A stretch of DNA of 49,699 nt from a cyanobacterium PCC 7702 (GTDB taxonomy: Bacteria > Cyanobacteriota > Cyanobacteriia > Cyanobacteriales > Nostocaceae). Below are positions 1-8,687 of this stretch, piece after piece (within the stretch, counting starts at the first letter, position 1; each line of letters starts with the position of its first letter). The notes under the pieces were generated by a model. The model was not told the DNA's origin. It made no database searches and saw only the letters and a list, made by a program, of their open reading frames with translations. Location: contig KB235926.1 in assembly GCA_000332255.1 (NCBI GenBank), positions 3,607,115 through 3,656,813 on the forward strand. The letters run 5' to 3'. The translations under genes were made by a program, and so were the position numbers.

Positions 1-33
1 TGTATCTTCTTTTACTTGATATTGAACGACTAA

Positions 34-288
34 CTACCCTTGCACGTAGTTGTGGTTTTGACATTTATATTTCCAGGTGCAAGATGTGAGTAAAGATTGA
101 AGATGTGACAAATTTAGGGTTGTGGGATTGTTAACTTCGCCACCTAAGCGAAATTTTTCTGAAAAACCACCCGGACACTGATTTTCTTCCCAAGGAGCGC
201 GGTCTTTTGGCTTAACTAAATCAGGTTGCCATAATCCTAGCACGGATAGTGTTAGGGACGCGATCGCAAACTGGCGAGTAAAATGCAT
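34..288 (-). CDS. Secreted protein resembling the N-terminus of molybdopterin-domain proteins, possibly truncated
   Basis: Short protein of about 84 residues from the ATG at 288; an upstream alternative start at 369 would add 27 residues. The N-terminus has a hydrophobic stretch (FAIASLTLSVLGLW) that could be a signal peptide. It is followed by a WEENQCPGGF segment and then GGEVNNPTTLNLSHLQSL. The latter resembles the opening strand of sulfite-oxidase-like molybdopterin domains, in which a V-x-N-P-x-T-L-x-L-x-x-L pattern is common. The family domain would be much longer, so the TAG at 34-36 may be a premature stop; the frame stays open beyond it to the window edge, only 11 codons. The downstream XRE regulator has a PBP-like domain of a type sometimes linked to molybdate. 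The assignment is weak. Confidence 0.4.
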   Translation of the reverse strand: MHFTRQFAIASLTLSVLGLWQPDLVKPKDRAPWEENQCPGGFSEKFRLGGEVNNPTTLNLSHLQSLLTSCTWKYKCQNHNYVQG

Positions 289-447
289 AAAACAAGTTTC
301 AGTTTCATATTCAAAAAATTGGGCAAGTTTTGCTAAGGGTCTAGCTAGTAACTTAGCAACTCTTACCAACTTTGGAGAATTATACCAACTTTTTTATACC
401 ACAATGCTGTTTATTTATAACTATTTATTTTTTGATTTTTAGTTTGG

Positions 448-759
448 TCAAATTGGCATTTTTTGTTTAATTCCTAATAAAGGTAACAAGCGTGGATACA
501 AATGCGATCGCCTACCTTGAGACTCAATATTTATAAACAGCACGAACTCTACGATTGGGTCGTAAATTTGTACCAAGTGCTGTAAATATTCTCCATAAGG
601 TTCAAGTCTAAAAATATTGCAATCTTTAGCGGGATAGTATTTTCCAAGTTCTTGCGTATCTTTTTCTGAAATCCAACGCACAAAGCCACGCCCATATTTG
701 GCGTAACCTTCGATGGCAAGATGTGATAATTCGCTAGGCATGGGTAATTGATTAATCAT
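448..759 (-). CDS. Conserved-looking hypothetical protein
   Basis: Protein of about 103 residues from the ATG at 759 (MINQLPMPSELSH). A longer reading from 840 adds 27 hydrophobic residues that look like intergenic sequence. I do not recognise the family. The sequence is soluble and mixed in charge, with aromatic-rich stretches such as GYAKYGRGFVRW and YGEYLQHLVQIYDP. It has no signal peptide, clear membrane segment or metal motif. The C-terminus is basic. It could be a small cyanobacterium-specific protein of unknown role. Neighbours on both sides are on the same strand but separated by more than 150 bases, so an operon is not evident. Confidence 0.45.
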   Translation of the reverse strand: MINQLPMPSELSHLAIEGYAKYGRGFVRWISEKDTQELGKYYPAKDCNIFRLEPYGEYLQHLVQIYDPIVEFVLFINIESQGRRSHLYPRLLPLLGIKQKMPI

Positions 760-1048
760 ATTCTTATTAATTTTGGAGGGAATATCTGTTAGTATTGCTG
801 ATTTCAATATCAATAAATAGAAATGGGAAAAGCGATGCAACTTCCCCTTAATATTTCAATATGGTTGCAAGCAAATAATTCTTAGGAACTATGAAATCGC
901 AATGTTTTGACAGTTAAAGTCCCCAGTTGGGTTGTGGACATGGAAATATAGTAGAATTGAGGAGGTCAGAAAAATGTAGCGAATTTAACTATTTTCTCGT
1001 TTGTACCAAAAAAATTGGTAATGAGCGTTTTGTAGTTTCATTGTCGAT

Positions 1049-2197
1049 TTACTGGGTAGCTGGACTGGAAATAGTTGCGACTACTTCCCCTATGTTGCTT
1101 GTGTCGTAACCGCCGAGAATTTCAAATTGCGATCGCACCAATCGATGTTCTAAGGTACTCAGTAGCTGCTGTACTGGTGCTTCTTCTAGATATTCTTTGA
1201 GAATTACCAAGTCATATCGCGCTCGGTGCAAGGGAACAAATCCCAAGCCAAAGATAGTAGCTATGGATGCAGTACTTATACCTGCATCGGCAATTCCTGA
1301 GACTATGGATAAGGCAACGTCTCTATGACTGTGGACGATGTGATTGAATCCTTTGAGAGATCGAAAGGGGATGCGTTGTTGTTGGAGTTTTTGTTCCAAA
1401 AGCATCCGACTACCAGAACCCTCTTCGCGGTTGACAATGGTTGCTTTTGAGTCTGCTAAGTCAGAGATACTTTTTATCCCCATGGGATTCCCTGGTGCAA
1501 CTAGCAATCCTTCTTCCCAGACTCCGATGGCGATCAATACAGCATTTTTACCTGCTAGGGTTTGTTGCACAAAAGGAATATTATGTTCACCGGTTTGGGG
1601 ATCGTACAGATGCATTCCTGCAATGTGGACTTCCCCTCGTTTGAGGGAGTGCAACGCAGCCATGCTGTTAGCAAAATTGTAATGAACTCGCAGCTGGGGA
1701 TGCCAGCGTTCGGTAGCTTTTGCCCATAGGGAAATGACAGGTGTACAACCAGCGATCGCGACTGTATTGTGCAATTTTTCCATATCATCCAAAAGCTGAA
1801 CTCGGACTTTATTTGTTCCTGTTTGACTTTGAACTTCACCATCTGCTGGAATCATTTCCAAGCGAAAAGCATCGTTCCCAACTAAGGGGTAAGCTATCCA
1901 CTGGTCTCCAACTCGTGCTAAACTGACTCGCAATCCCTCTTTGGTGGCTATGGGTTTTGTTACAATTGCTTCTGTTTCCGGCAAATCTTCTTCGAACCAA
2001 AATAAATTCTCGACTTGACAGCCAAGAGCTTTAGCCAAACGCAGGGATACGGCAACTGAAGGAGCGTACTGTCCTGATTCTATGCCACTAATAGTTTGAC
2101 GGGTGACGCCAGCTAAGTTAGCCAAGTCTTGCTGACTCATACCCAAGCGAGTCCTGATCGACTTCAAGTTGTTACAAAGCTTCCCGTCTTGCTTCAT
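1049..2197 (-). CDS. XRE-family regulator with PBP-like ligand-binding domain
   Basis: The N-terminal 65 residues form a typical XRE/Cro helix-turn-helix (LKSIRTRLGMSQQDLANLAG, then VTRQTISGIESGQYAPS). The remaining 310 residues resemble the periplasmic-binding-protein-like domain that in other bacteria is joined to HTH domains or to molybdopterin biosynthesis proteins. Visible PBP-like parts include SLWAKATERWHPQLRVHY, the MHLYDPQTGEHN loop, GNPMGIKSISDLADS, NREEGSGSRMLLEQ and AGISTASIA. The role is therefore probably ligand-responsive transcription control, with molybdate or a related small molecule as a possible effector; that ligand is inference. The ATG at 2197 is preferred over a GTG at 2218. 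It is divergent from the DUF1338-type enzyme at 2484 across about 290 bases, so it may control that gene or itself. Confidence 0.85.
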   Translation of the reverse strand: MKQDGKLCNNLKSIRTRLGMSQQDLANLAGVTRQTISGIESGQYAPSVAVSLRLAKALGCQVENLFWFEEDLPETEAIVTKPIATKEGLRVSLARVGDQWIAYPLVGNDAFRLEMIPADGEVQSQTGTNKVRVQLLDDMEKLHNTVAIAGCTPVISLWAKATERWHPQLRVHYNFANSMAALHSLKRGEVHIAGMHLYDPQTGEHNIPFVQQTLAGKNAVLIAIGVWEEGLLVAPGNPMGIKSISDLADSKATIVNREEGSGSRMLLEQKLQQQRIPFRSLKGFNHIVHSHRDVALSIVSGIADAGISTASIATIFGLGFVPLHRARYDLVILKEYLEEAPVQQLLSTLEHRLVRSQFEILGGYDTSNIGEVVATISSPATQ

Positions 2198-2483
2198 AAA
2201 CCTGTTTTTCTCCGTCACAAATGGCTGCAGCTCCTTTGGAAAGACCTTTCACTGCTTTGACAATTTCAGCGCTCGCTGGAGAGCAATAAATTCATTTTTT
2301 TCTACGGCAAGTTTAACATACATGTTGCCAAAATAGTTGCTCAAATAACACAAACGAACTAGGAAACTGCAGATATGCTGGTGGTAGTTTTTGAAGGGAG
2401 AATTTCATTACCGCATTTAGGATCGAAATTCTATGAAAGAGAAATTTTGCGCTACTGTATGAAACATGAATTAGGATATTCCT

Positions 2484-3413
2484 ATGAAGCGTTTACTTGC
2501 CCACGAACTTTGGGAGTTGCTTTGGAAAGAATACAGTGCCAGGGTAAGTTATGCTCAAACCTATACCAAAATGATAACTAGCGCTGGTGGAACTGTTGTT
2601 AACGATCATATAGCCTTTCGGTCTTTGCGCCTAACGGTAGATAGTTCCCATGGCAAGGTTAATTTAGGAATTGACTATTTAGCTCAGCTAGCCGAAGCTT
2701 TAGGTTACGAAGCAGCAGGAGAGTACACTTTTCCAGAAAGTCATATTTACGCCCGTCATTATCGCCATCCCCAGCAAGAGGAATATGATTTGCCTAAGTT
2801 ATTTATCAGCGAATTAATAGTGGAGGAATTGCCGAAAAAAACTGCTCAATTGATTGAGAAAACAGTATCGGGTGTAAATTTATTTAGCTTTTCTGCTTTG
2901 TTTGATACATACAACCGAAATAGCGATCGCCTGGCCAAGGAATTGCAAAAAGTTTTCACGTGTCCTTGGCAACCTCCCCGGCGTTCTGTGCTAGAAGAAG
3001 TCAACAAAGATACTCAATACGGCGCTTGGGTGTTGCTGCACGGTTATGCAGTGAATCACTTTACAGGCTATGTCAACCGTCAAAATACTCCAGAATATCC
3101 CGATATAGATACTACAGCTCGTGGTTTAGCTAATTTAGGCGTACCGATGAAAGTCGAGATTGAAGGCGATGCTAATTGGGGTTTGCGACAAACAGCAACC
3201 CAAGCAGTTATGGAAATCGTGACAGTATTAGACGATTCCACAGATACGGAAATTCAAATTCCTTGGACTTACGCCTATTACGAAATAGCCCAGCGTTATC
3301 CCATAGAAGTAGAACCTGGTAAGTTCGTGCTTTTTGATGGTTTTTTGGGAAAGAACGCCCAACAGCTGTTTGAAATGACACGTTTGAAATCGGGAATAGA
3401 TATGGGGAAATAA
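2484..3413 (+). CDS. DUF1338 family, 2-oxoadipate dioxygenase/decarboxylase-like (HglS/YdcJ)
   Basis: A 309-residue protein of the DUF1338 family. Characterised members (HglS) are Fe(II)-dependent enzymes that convert 2-oxoadipate to 2-hydroxyglutarate in D-lysine catabolism. The metal-binding His of the VNDHIAFRS motif is at residue 42, and a second His lies in GYAVNHFTGYVN at residue 192. The acidic third ligand should lie near the C-terminus, but I could not place it with certainty. The length is shorter than bacterial HglS and similar to cyanobacterial and plant-type members. The ATG at 2484 has an AGGA about 9 bases upstream; an overlapping reading from 2375 in another frame is spurious. 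The cyanobacterial substrate is unknown to me. It is divergent from the XRE-PBP regulator, and its end lies 15 bases from the convergent membrane-protein gene. Confidence 0.85.
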   Translation: MKRLLAHELWELLWKEYSARVSYAQTYTKMITSAGGTVVNDHIAFRSLRLTVDSSHGKVNLGIDYLAQLAEALGYEAAGEYTFPESHIYARHYRHPQQEEYDLPKLFISELIVEELPKKTAQLIEKTVSGVNLFSFSALFDTYNRNSDRLAKELQKVFTCPWQPPRRSVLEEVNKDTQYGAWVLLHGYAVNHFTGYVNRQNTPEYPDIDTTARGLANLGVPMKVEIEGDANWGLRQTATQAVMEIVTVLDDSTDTEIQIPWTYAYYEIAQRYPIEVEPGKFVLFDGFLGKNAQQLFEMTRLKSGIDMGK

Positions 3414-3428
3414 CCTTCCCCGTGCAGC

Positions 3429-3692
3429 TTATTTATCTTCCTCGGTAGTTTGATTTGGCACTAATGGATACAACTTTTCCAAATCACCACCGCGCACTAT
3501 TAATGCTGGCCAAAGGAACAAGAAAAACCCCATCCACGCAAGAATGGGAATAGAAATAACAACTGTGAGCCAGACAATTTTAAATACTATCCAACTGCCA
3601 GCAATGAGGGTCAAGCCTGTCAAGAAAATTGACCACGGTTGACACCACCAAGGTTTGTATTTCCAAGGGTTTACGGGTTTTGGCGCAGACAT
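3429..3692 (-). CDS. Small two-TM membrane protein (DUF6737-like)
   Basis: An 87-residue protein from the ATG at 3692 (MSAPKPVNPWKYKPWWCQPW). It has a Pro/Trp-rich cytoplasmic start and then two adjacent hydrophobic segments, SIFLTGLTLIAGSWIVFKI and VWLTVVISIPILAWMGFFLF, followed by an acidic tail. The pattern matches a small conserved cyanobacterial family I know as DUF6737, of unknown function. An upstream TTG at 3722 would add ten residues that overlap a HIP1 site and is less likely. It is convergent with the DUF1338 gene and lies directly upstream of the lipoprotein gene in transcription order reversed, with only a few bases between the two reading frames, which suggests co-transcription with its minus-strand neighbours. 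Confidence 0.7.
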   Translation of the reverse strand: MSAPKPVNPWKYKPWWCQPWSIFLTGLTLIAGSWIVFKIVWLTVVISIPILAWMGFFLFLWPALIVRGGDLEKLYPLVPNQTTEEDK

Positions 3693-3726
3693 TGTATTGG
3701 GGCGATCGCGTAGTACAACCAAAGAT

Positions 3727-4140
3727 TTAATTAGGTTTCCATCGATCTAATGATACGTATTCATTCTGCAAAATATCCAGTACCTGAATGGTACCGCTGG
3801 GAGTCAAAACCCTGAACCAGTAAATTGTGTGAACATAGTTTAGATGATTTTCAAATACTTTAATTGTGTAGTAAGGTTGCTCTGAAGTAGGATAACTATC
3901 AATAGCTGCTGCTACACGTATACTTCCTTTAGAAAGTCGTTCAATTTCTTTTGCTTTGCGTTGTACTTGGGGTAATTTCCATACTAAATTCAGGGCAGTT
4001 TTAGCATCAATCTCCTTAGTGGCTTGAGAAAATTTGACGTTGTGAAAATGGTTGTTGGGGTCTTGCTCATAGCTAGCTGAGCAACCGAGGAACGGGACTA
4101 GGAATACAGTTAGTAAAGATACATAACAAACCAGAAGCAT
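3727..4140 (-). CDS. Putative lipoprotein of unknown function
   Basis: A 137-residue protein with an N-terminal hydrophobic segment ending in a lipobox-like VPFLGC, with the Cys at about residue 20. It is therefore probably a lipid-anchored exported protein. The mature part contains ALNLVWKLPQVQRKAKEIERLSKGSIRVAAAIDSYP and a C-terminal beta-rich region (YYTIKVFENH, HTIYWFRVLTPSGTIQVLDI). This fits a small alpha/beta domain of unknown role. I do not recognise a named family. The gene lies 46 bases downstream of murG on the same strand and is followed within 35 bases by the small membrane protein, so the three may form one transcript. Confidence 0.65.
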   Translation of the reverse strand: MLLVCYVSLLTVFLVPFLGCSASYEQDPNNHFHNVKFSQATKEIDAKTALNLVWKLPQVQRKAKEIERLSKGSIRVAAAIDSYPTSEQPYYTIKVFENHLNYVHTIYWFRVLTPSGTIQVLDILQNEYVSLDRWKPN

Positions 4141-4186
4141 AGTTATTATTGGTTCGCAATCACAGATGAAGTTGAGTAAAATTAGT

Positions 4187-5260
4187 TTACCTTTCCACTA
4201 CTTCACGCACCAACTGTGCTAATTTTTCGGCGCTATCAAAAGTTGCGATCGCCTTGGCTTTTTCCCGCATTGCTTGCAGTTGTGGCGGTGAATTCAACAA
4301 ACGCAAAACTTCTGTTTGTAACAGATGAGGCGAAACTTGCGATTGCGGAAACATTAACGCTGCACCAGCTGAAGTAAAGACCTTGGCGTTGTAGGTTTGA
4401 TGATCCTCAGCTGCAAACGGGTAAGGAATCAAAATAGCAGGCGTACCGCAGGCGGCTAATTCTGCTAAACTACCAGCGCCAGAACGACTAATAGCCAGAT
4501 TTGCTCGTCGCAATAGCGCGGCCATATTGTTGTAGAATGGCAAAGAAATATACTGGGGATGCTGCAAACTGTTTGCTTGCGGATCGTTATCGCCAGTCAA
4601 GTGCACAACCCACGCACCAGCATCAAACCAAGCTTTTGCGCACTGGCGCACCAAATTATTTATCGCTACTGCACCTTGACTACCACCAAAAGCAACAATG
4701 AGAAAAACATTCTCGGGAATGGGTAAATCCAGGGTTGCTTCGATACCTTCTTGCCAAAATTGAGGGCGTACGGGAGTGCTAGTGTAAACAGTTTTTACGC
4801 GGGGTAAATACTTAGCTGCTTCTCGAAACCCTAGGGCCACAGCGCTACACCAAGGACCAAAAAAGCGAGTTACTTTTCCCGGGAAAGCGTTAGATTCGTG
4901 GAGAATCACTGGTATACCGAGCGATCGCGCTGCCATTACCGCTGGACCTGCAATATAACCTCCGGTGGTAAATACTCCCTGAAATTGGCCTTGTTTTAAC
5001 AATTTTCTGACTCTGGCCACAGCAGCAATGAGTTTTCCGAAAGTAAGCAGCGATGCAAATCCCAAACCTTTTTGAAAGCCTTCCACAGAAATAACATTCA
5101 ATTTATACTGTTGGGGAACTAATTGAGTTTCCAGACGGTTGGGAACGCCGAGCCATTCAATGTGATAATCTGACAATTGCTTGGCAACAGCGAGCGCCGG
5201 AAATAAGTGTCCGCCAGTTCCGCTTGCAGCTATTAATAATCTTTTTGGTGTATTTGCCAT
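4187..5260 (-). CDS. murG: UDP-N-acetylglucosamine--N-acetylmuramyl-(pentapeptide) pyrophosphoryl-undecaprenol GlcNAc transferase
   Basis: MurG adds GlcNAc from UDP-GlcNAc to lipid I, giving lipid II on the inner face of the plasma membrane, the last intracellular step of peptidoglycan precursor synthesis. The 357-residue length is normal for the family. The N-terminal glycine loop GTGGHLFPAL sits at residues 14-23. TGGYIAGP and the acceptor-side loop HESNAFPGKVTRFF follow. The donor-binding C-terminal half has FGGSQGA, SRSGAGSLAELAACG and PYPFAAEDHQTYNA. The ATG at 5260 is well placed. It is followed on the same strand by the lipoprotein gene. No other mur genes are next to it. Confidence 0.97.
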   Translation of the reverse strand: MANTPKRLLIAASGTGGHLFPALAVAKQLSDYHIEWLGVPNRLETQLVPQQYKLNVISVEGFQKGLGFASLLTFGKLIAAVARVRKLLKQGQFQGVFTTGGYIAGPAVMAARSLGIPVILHESNAFPGKVTRFFGPWCSAVALGFREAAKYLPRVKTVYTSTPVRPQFWQEGIEATLDLPIPENVFLIVAFGGSQGAVAINNLVRQCAKAWFDAGAWVVHLTGDNDPQANSLQHPQYISLPFYNNMAALLRRANLAISRSGAGSLAELAACGTPAILIPYPFAAEDHQTYNAKVFTSAGAALMFPQSQVSPHLLQTEVLRLLNSPPQLQAMREKAKAIATFDSAEKLAQLVREVVER

Positions 5261-5419
5261 TTTTCCGTTACCATATTCAGTTTTTGGCTTAACTTAAGAT
5301 CAAGCAACTTTCCTATTTTCTAGCAGGCTATTTTGCCAATGAATGTACCACGGTTTTTACCGGATGCGTTTTACTGGAAAACAAGGAAAATTTTTGGGAA
5401 ACAAAACTGACAATCACCT

Positions 5420-6220
5420 ATGAATCAACTCATCTCCTTATTGTGGAAACGTCCCTACCGTTGGTTGATGCTGTCGATACTGACAGTTGGTTTGACAACC
5501 ACAACCACTTGCAAGTCTGTGGGAGCTAATCCACCCAGCAGCGCACCTGCAGAAGTGAAAAAATTATTAACGCAAATTGATTTAGCCGCCAGTCGGGGTG
5601 ATGTGAAAGCAGTGATGCAATTTTACGCTCCTAATTTTACCCACGGAGATGGACTAAATCGCCAAACAATGGAGCAATCTTTGGTTTCTTTTTGGAAAAA
5701 GTATCCTAAATTGAAATACACTACTATCTTGCAGTCTTGGCAACCAGAAGGGAAAGCGATCGTCACCGACACCGTTACCAAAATCACTACTTTACCTTCC
5801 CCCGGCAATGATAATTTGGCTTTATCAACTACCATTAGATCGCGTCAGCGTCTTGTCGGTGGAAAAATTGTTCGTCAGGATATTCTGTCGGAACGTACCC
5901 AAATTACCTCTGGTGCTAAGCCACCGCGGGTAGATCTACGGGTACCGCAGCAGGTAAAAGTCGGTCAAAAGTATAATTTTGATGCGATCGTTCTCGAACC
6001 GCTCGGAGACGACTATCTTTTAGGAGCAGCACTGGAAGAACCCGTGCAGGCAAACAAATATCTCAAACCAACATCGGTAGATTTAGAATTACTTACATCT
6101 GGAGGACTTTTTAAAATTGGAAAAGCGCCTTCCAAACCCGGTAGTCAATGGGTTTCAGCAGTAATCTTGCGCGGAGGTGGTACGACAACAATTACCGAGC
6201 GCATGCAAATAGTGAAATAG
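5420..6220 (+). CDS. Exported protein with NTF2/SnoaL-like domain
   Basis: A 266-residue protein. The N-terminus is basic (MNQLISLLWKRPYRW) and followed by a hydrophobic segment LMLSILTVGLTTTTTCKSVG. The TTTTC could be a lipobox variant, but a simple signal anchor is equally possible. Residues 45-160 resemble an NTF2/SnoaL-like fold: VKKLLTQIDLAASRGDVKAVMQFYAPNF is the characteristic opening helix pair, followed by beta strands. The C-terminal 100 residues (PPRVDLRVPQQVKVGQKYNFDAIVLEPLG) look like a beta-sandwich domain. Function is unknown, and such proteins in cyanobacteria are mostly uncharacterised. The SDR gene follows 48 bases downstream on the same strand. Confidence 0.7.
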   Translation: MNQLISLLWKRPYRWLMLSILTVGLTTTTTCKSVGANPPSSAPAEVKKLLTQIDLAASRGDVKAVMQFYAPNFTHGDGLNRQTMEQSLVSFWKKYPKLKYTTILQSWQPEGKAIVTDTVTKITTLPSPGNDNLALSTTIRSRQRLVGGKIVRQDILSERTQITSGAKPPRVDLRVPQQVKVGQKYNFDAIVLEPLGDDYLLGAALEEPVQANKYLKPTSVDLELLTSGGLFKIGKAPSKPGSQWVSAVILRGGGTTTITERMQIVK

Positions 6221-6268
6221 TGGCGAATGTAACTGCTGTTGGCATTAATTCTCAATTATTGACTAACA

Positions 6269-7048
6269 ATGCTTTCTGTACAAAATCAAGTAGTTTTTAT
6301 TACTGGCGCCAGTAGCGGTATTGGCAGTGCCTGTGCCAGAATTTTTGCTAGTGCTGGTGCGAAATTGATTTTGGCGGCGCGACGCTGGGAACGTTTGCAA
6401 AATCTAGCTGCAGCACTTCACAAAGACTTTGCTACCGATGTTTATTTGTTACAGTTGGATGTGCGCGATCGCCAAGCAGTAGAATCTGCTATTTCTAATT
6501 TGCCTCCATCCTGGTCTGACATTGATATTCTCATAAACAACGCAGGTAAAAGTCGTGGCTTAGACAAACTTCACCAAGGTCAATTCCAGGACTGGGAAGA
6601 AATGATCGACACCAATCTCAAAGGTTTGCTTTATCTGACTCGTTACATTGTTCCTAAAATGGTGAGTCGCAATCGCGGTCACGTTGTCAATATTGGTTCT
6701 ATCGCCGGTCATTATACCTATCCCAGCGGCAATGTCTACTGCGCAACAAAAGCAGCGGTCAAAGCCATTTCTGAAGGATTAAAACAAGACTTGCTAGGAA
6801 CGCCAATCAGGGTAACTTCTGTCGATCCCGGTATGGTGGAGACTGAATTTAGCCTAGTGCGTTTTCACGGCGACACGCAGCGCGCCAGTCAAGTTTATCA
6901 AGGATTAACTCCCTTAACTCCTGACGATGTGGCTGATGTGGTATTTTTCTGCGTTACCAGACCAGCACACGTAAATATCAATCAAGTGATTCTCATGCCT
7001 GTGGATCAAGCTAGCCCGACCTTAATACATCGACGCCATTCAAATTAA
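6269..7048 (+). CDS. SDR-family NAD(P)-dependent oxidoreductase (YdfG-like)
   Basis: A 259-residue classical short-chain dehydrogenase. The cofactor-binding TGASSGIG is at residues 12-19, and RRWERL after the second strand suggests NADP preference. NNAG is near residue 91. The catalytic Ser lies in NIGSIAGHY and the Tyr-Lys pair in VYCATKAAVKA. The VDPGMVETEF segment after the active site is typical of the YdfG/serine 3-dehydrogenase-like subgroup, which reduces malonic semialdehyde or oxidises 3-hydroxy acids. The exact substrate cannot be read from the sequence. It follows the NTF2-like gene closely and could share its transcript. Confidence 0.9.
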   Translation: MLSVQNQVVFITGASSGIGSACARIFASAGAKLILAARRWERLQNLAAALHKDFATDVYLLQLDVRDRQAVESAISNLPPSWSDIDILINNAGKSRGLDKLHQGQFQDWEEMIDTNLKGLLYLTRYIVPKMVSRNRGHVVNIGSIAGHYTYPSGNVYCATKAAVKAISEGLKQDLLGTPIRVTSVDPGMVETEFSLVRFHGDTQRASQVYQGLTPLTPDDVADVVFFCVTRPAHVNINQVILMPVDQASPTLIHRRHSN

Positions 7049-7211
7049 AGTTTACTGCCATCGCGGATGAAAATGTATCCGTGATGGAATCAGCAGCAAA
7101 CCCAACTTTGGATAGATAAACTAGTAACAGCTCAAGAGTTAGTTAGTTATATTAGCCCTGTTTCGATTTCATCTTGCTCGTCTTTAATTCACCTTGGCTA
7201 AATATTGTTAA

Positions 7212-7709
7212 TTGGTTAAAAAGTATACTAACACCTTCCTATTTGACAGTTTGGTTGTAAAGAGGAGAAGTTCCTCATTTCCTGAAAAACGCTTGTCCGA
7301 GGTAAATTATCGCGCATTGGCAAAAGTGCAGGGTGGGCAAATAATTAGTCTTGGAAGCAAAATGCAACAGCCAGAAGTTTTTGTCGAGCAACCTTCAAAT
7401 CACGTTTCTCCTACGAGCGCAGCACCGGTAAATTCCCCAAACACCTTCGCAGCAAGTGTTTGGACCGTTTATCTCATCTGTGCCGCGGTGGCTTTGGTAA
7501 CAATTTTTTTACATCCCAACTTTAGAAAAGCTGTGCTTAACCGCATGTTTCCTATTAAGTACAATCACCGAATTCCCTGTAATAATTGTAAATATTTTAA
7601 AAATAACCGCTATCTCCAATGTGCCATACATCCTACCAAAGTTCTGAGCCAAGAAGCAATTAATTGCCCTGATTATCTACCTAAGCAGAATCGAACCAAT
7701 TGTAAATAA
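7212..7709 (+). CDS. Single-TM protein with cysteine-rich C-terminus
   Basis: The open frame gives 165 residues from a TTG at 7212; an internal ATG at 7362 (MQQPEVFVEQ) would give about 115 residues and may be the true start. One membrane segment, WTVYLICAAVALVTIFL, lies in the middle and is followed by a basic NFRKAVLNRMF stretch. The C-terminal domain holds four cysteines in CNNCKYFKNN, LQCAIHP and NCPDY. This resembles small cyanobacterial proteins whose Cys-rich tail may bind a metal or form disulfides. Function is unknown. It is convergent with the D,D-peptidase gene, with about 44 bases between them. Confidence 0.6.
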   Translation: MVKKYTNTFLFDSLVVKRRSSSFPEKRLSEVNYRALAKVQGGQIISLGSKMQQPEVFVEQPSNHVSPTSAAPVNSPNTFAASVWTVYLICAAVALVTIFLHPNFRKAVLNRMFPIKYNHRIPCNNCKYFKNNRYLQCAIHPTKVLSQEAINCPDYLPKQNRTNCK

Positions 7710-7753
7710 GACACTGGCAGGTACTTTTGTGTTGTTGAGGAGCGAAGCTTTTG

Positions 7754-8575
7754 CTACCTTGGTAATGGTGTTTGTTGGGGTTTGATGTTTCTGGCTTTGT
7801 AGAAAGTTTCCAGACTGTCGCGATCGCCCACAAAACGCCAGTGCCAAGGTTCGTAACTGACACCTTGGGGGTTATTTCTGGGAAAAGACATTTCAAAGCC
7901 AAAACGAGCAGCATTGGCTTGCAGCCACTGAAAAGCTCTAGTCTTTTCAAAGCTGAGAACCAAGTTTGTTGCTGGTGCGGCGCCATCTCCAATATCAACT
8001 GCGTACCCTGTGTGGTGCTCGCTATGGCCGGGAGGAGCACTTAAAGCCGCTCTTTGTGCTGGCGTTTGATTGCGCTGAGCACCAATGGTAAAAAATAATT
8101 GCTCTTGTTCTTTGATAGAGCGAAAACCAGAAATGGGTACCAAATGTACGCCTTGGCTGCGCGCTGCTGCCACCATTTGTTCAAATTTTACAGCTGCTGC
8201 TTTGCGCATTTTGATGCGCCGGTCTGCAGAAATTGGTACCAGGTCCGATCCGGGTGCTTCCGAGTATGCTAAATGTCCTAGAACTTGATCGTTTTGGTCT
8301 GTATTTTTGTTGGCATTGCTGGCAGAATTACCAACTTGGGGACTACTAGAGGAGGATAAAGAGTCTGGATTTTTTTTCGGCCCGATCGAGGCAAATAAAA
8401 AACCACTAATAATAGCTAGAATTATAAATCCCGCTACTCCCCCGATTGTTAAAGGCAACAAGCGAAGACCCATCTTCGATTCTGCATCGGCAGCATCTCG
8501 TAAAGCCACCGGAATATCTTCTCCCGACTTGGGTAATGAGTTTCGCGGTTTGCCAGAGAATTCAGCGTTATTCAA
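7754..8575 (-). CDS. D-alanyl-D-alanine carboxypeptidase, VanY/M15B family
   Basis: A 273-residue membrane-anchored peptidase. A cytoplasmic tail of about 40 residues is followed by a membrane segment at 40-65 (LPLTIGGVAGFIILAIISGF) and a Ser/Asn-rich linker. The M15B catalytic domain comes next. SGFRSIKEQEQLFF gives the substrate-binding Arg. SEHHTGYAVDIGD near residue 187 matches the SxHxxGxAxD zinc motif. EPWHWRFVG near residue 245 supplies the C-terminal HxH-like zinc ligand and general-base Glu. Such enzymes trim the terminal D-Ala from peptidoglycan stem peptides in the periplasm. The start is a TTG at 8575, since no ATG lies before the hydrophobic segment except one at about residue 35. 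Confidence 0.9.
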   Translation of the reverse strand: MNNAEFSGKPRNSLPKSGEDIPVALRDAADAESKMGLRLLPLTIGGVAGFIILAIISGFLFASIGPKKNPDSLSSSSSPQVGNSASNANKNTDQNDQVLGHLAYSEAPGSDLVPISADRRIKMRKAAAVKFEQMVAAARSQGVHLVPISGFRSIKEQEQLFFTIGAQRNQTPAQRAALSAPPGHSEHHTGYAVDIGDGAAPATNLVLSFEKTRAFQWLQANAARFGFEMSFPRNNPQGVSYEPWHWRFVGDRDSLETFYKARNIKPQQTPLPR

Positions 8576-8687
8576 TGGTTCACTCCTGCTTTGTCGAAAG
8601 AATTCATACCAGATTGTAAACTGGAGAATAGTAAAGATTGTCAGTAATGATAAGTATCATTTTATATACTGAAAATTAGGTGTACTT

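Noticed and set aside
2375-2581. 68-codon frame overlapping the DUF1338 start
   Set aside because: Different frame, overlapping the true coding start at 2484 with AGGA upstream.
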